From Lamprocystis purpurea (GTDB lineage Bacteria; Pseudomonadota; Gammaproteobacteria; Chromatiales; Chromatiaceae), in the NCBI GenBank assembly GCA_020718945.1, contig DYRB01000153.1, forward strand, positions 1 through 6,907: a stretch of 6,907 nt of DNA, in the 5' to 3' direction. Below the pieces are notes generated by a model, which was not told where the DNA came from, did no database searches, and saw only the letters and a list, made by a program, of their open reading frames with translations. This document shows positions 6,648 through 6,907 of this stretch, piece by piece (within the stretch, counting starts at the first letter, position 1; each line of letters starts with the position of its first letter). A program made the position numbers and the translations under genes.

Positions 6648-6907
6648 GGGCGGGACTCTCGGCGAAAGGGCAGGGCGCGGCAGGTCCGGGCCGGATGGCG
6701 GGCATTGTCACCGGGGCCAGGGGTCAGGGGAATGGCTTTCCGCAATGCTGGGAAATAGGCATCAGGGGGAGGCATCAGCCCGCAACGGCCACGGGGCCGC
6801 GGACAGACCCATCTGGGTCTTCAAAGCCCCCGACTGCACCCAGGTCGCGACCACCCGCCGGGATCTCAAGTGACCCGGCCATCACCCGGGCCCTGCGCCG
6901 GGCCCTG
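6648..6907. other. Upstream region of the efflux operon, no confident gene
   Basis: Some 260 bases lie between the adaptor start and the window edge. On the - strand, where the operon promoter should lie, I find only a weak -10-like GACAAT (6709 to 6704) with no good -35 at proper spacing. On the + strand a frame from ATG 6745 to TGA 6871-6873 (42 codons, ending QVATTRRDLK) has GC-rich third positions in its second half but no clear ribosome binding site and no family I recognise; a GTG at 6870 overlaps its stop. No regulator gene is visible within this stretch. Confidence 0.5.
6805..6820. promoter_or_regulatory. Perfect inverted repeat upstream of the efflux operon
   Basis: AGACCC (6805-6810) and GGGTCT (6815-6820) are separated by ATCT. 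The spacing and 16-base size could suit a dimeric repressor, and it lies 158 bases before the adaptor start, but no regulator gene is seen nearby. It may equally be chance or a hairpin within a small gene. Confidence 0.25.

Noticed and set aside
1..6907. Cobalamin riboswitch, NikR operator, CRISPR array, tRNA or insertion sequence
   Set aside because: No conserved riboswitch box, regularly spaced direct repeats, tRNA fold or transposase gene was seen. The start of the metal operon, where a riboswitch or operator would be, lies outside the window.

Overview
The window is high-GC DNA with strongly GC-biased third codon positions and tightly packed, overlapping genes. This fits a high-GC proteobacterium. 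The style of the ECF metal transporter, the AcrB-type efflux pair and a GTGGGAGCG-type palindromic repeat pair suggest a gammaproteobacterium, perhaps a purple-sulfur-like lineage. That placement is inference from general resemblance, not from a marker gene.

Left part (1-1938, + strand): the end of a nickel/cobalt energy-coupling-factor (ECF) transporter operon. It holds the C-terminal 127 residues of a membrane-anchored accessory component (NikL-like), then the transmembrane coupling protein CbiQ/NikQ, then the ATPase CbiO/NikO. The stop of the first gene overlaps the GTG of cbiQ by three bases, and the stop of cbiQ overlaps the ATG of cbiO in an ATGA junction, so the three are almost certainly co-transcribed and translationally coupled. 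The substrate-binding CbiM/NikM component should lie just left of the window. The ATPase carries an unusual histidine-rich C-terminal tail.

Middle (1939-2238): a 300-base gap where the two operons converge. It contains no credible gene. It holds a small hairpin after cbiO and a pair of inverted 26-base REP-like units, each able to fold by itself, with a compensatory base-pair swap between the copies. The pair may act as a two-way transcription end or mRNA-end structure.

Right part (2239-6647, - strand): a two-gene RND efflux operon, with the periplasmic adaptor (6647 to 5409) followed by the inner-membrane proton-driven permease (5412 to 2239), joined by another ATGA overlap. The permease is of the AcrB-like (HAE) type rather than the CzcA-like metal type, but it lacks the TM10 lysine of AcrB and has two asparagines there. 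No outer-membrane channel gene is present, so a TolC-like partner would have to come from elsewhere.

Right edge (6648-6907): the upstream region of the efflux operon, with a short perfect palindrome, a doubtful 42-codon + strand reading frame and no confident promoter. Overall the window looks like two ordinary transport operons meeting tail to tail. I see no clear evidence of a wholly new system; the points worth following are the histidine tail, the covarying repeat pair, the TM10 variant and the hexanucleotide repeat at the efflux gene junction.
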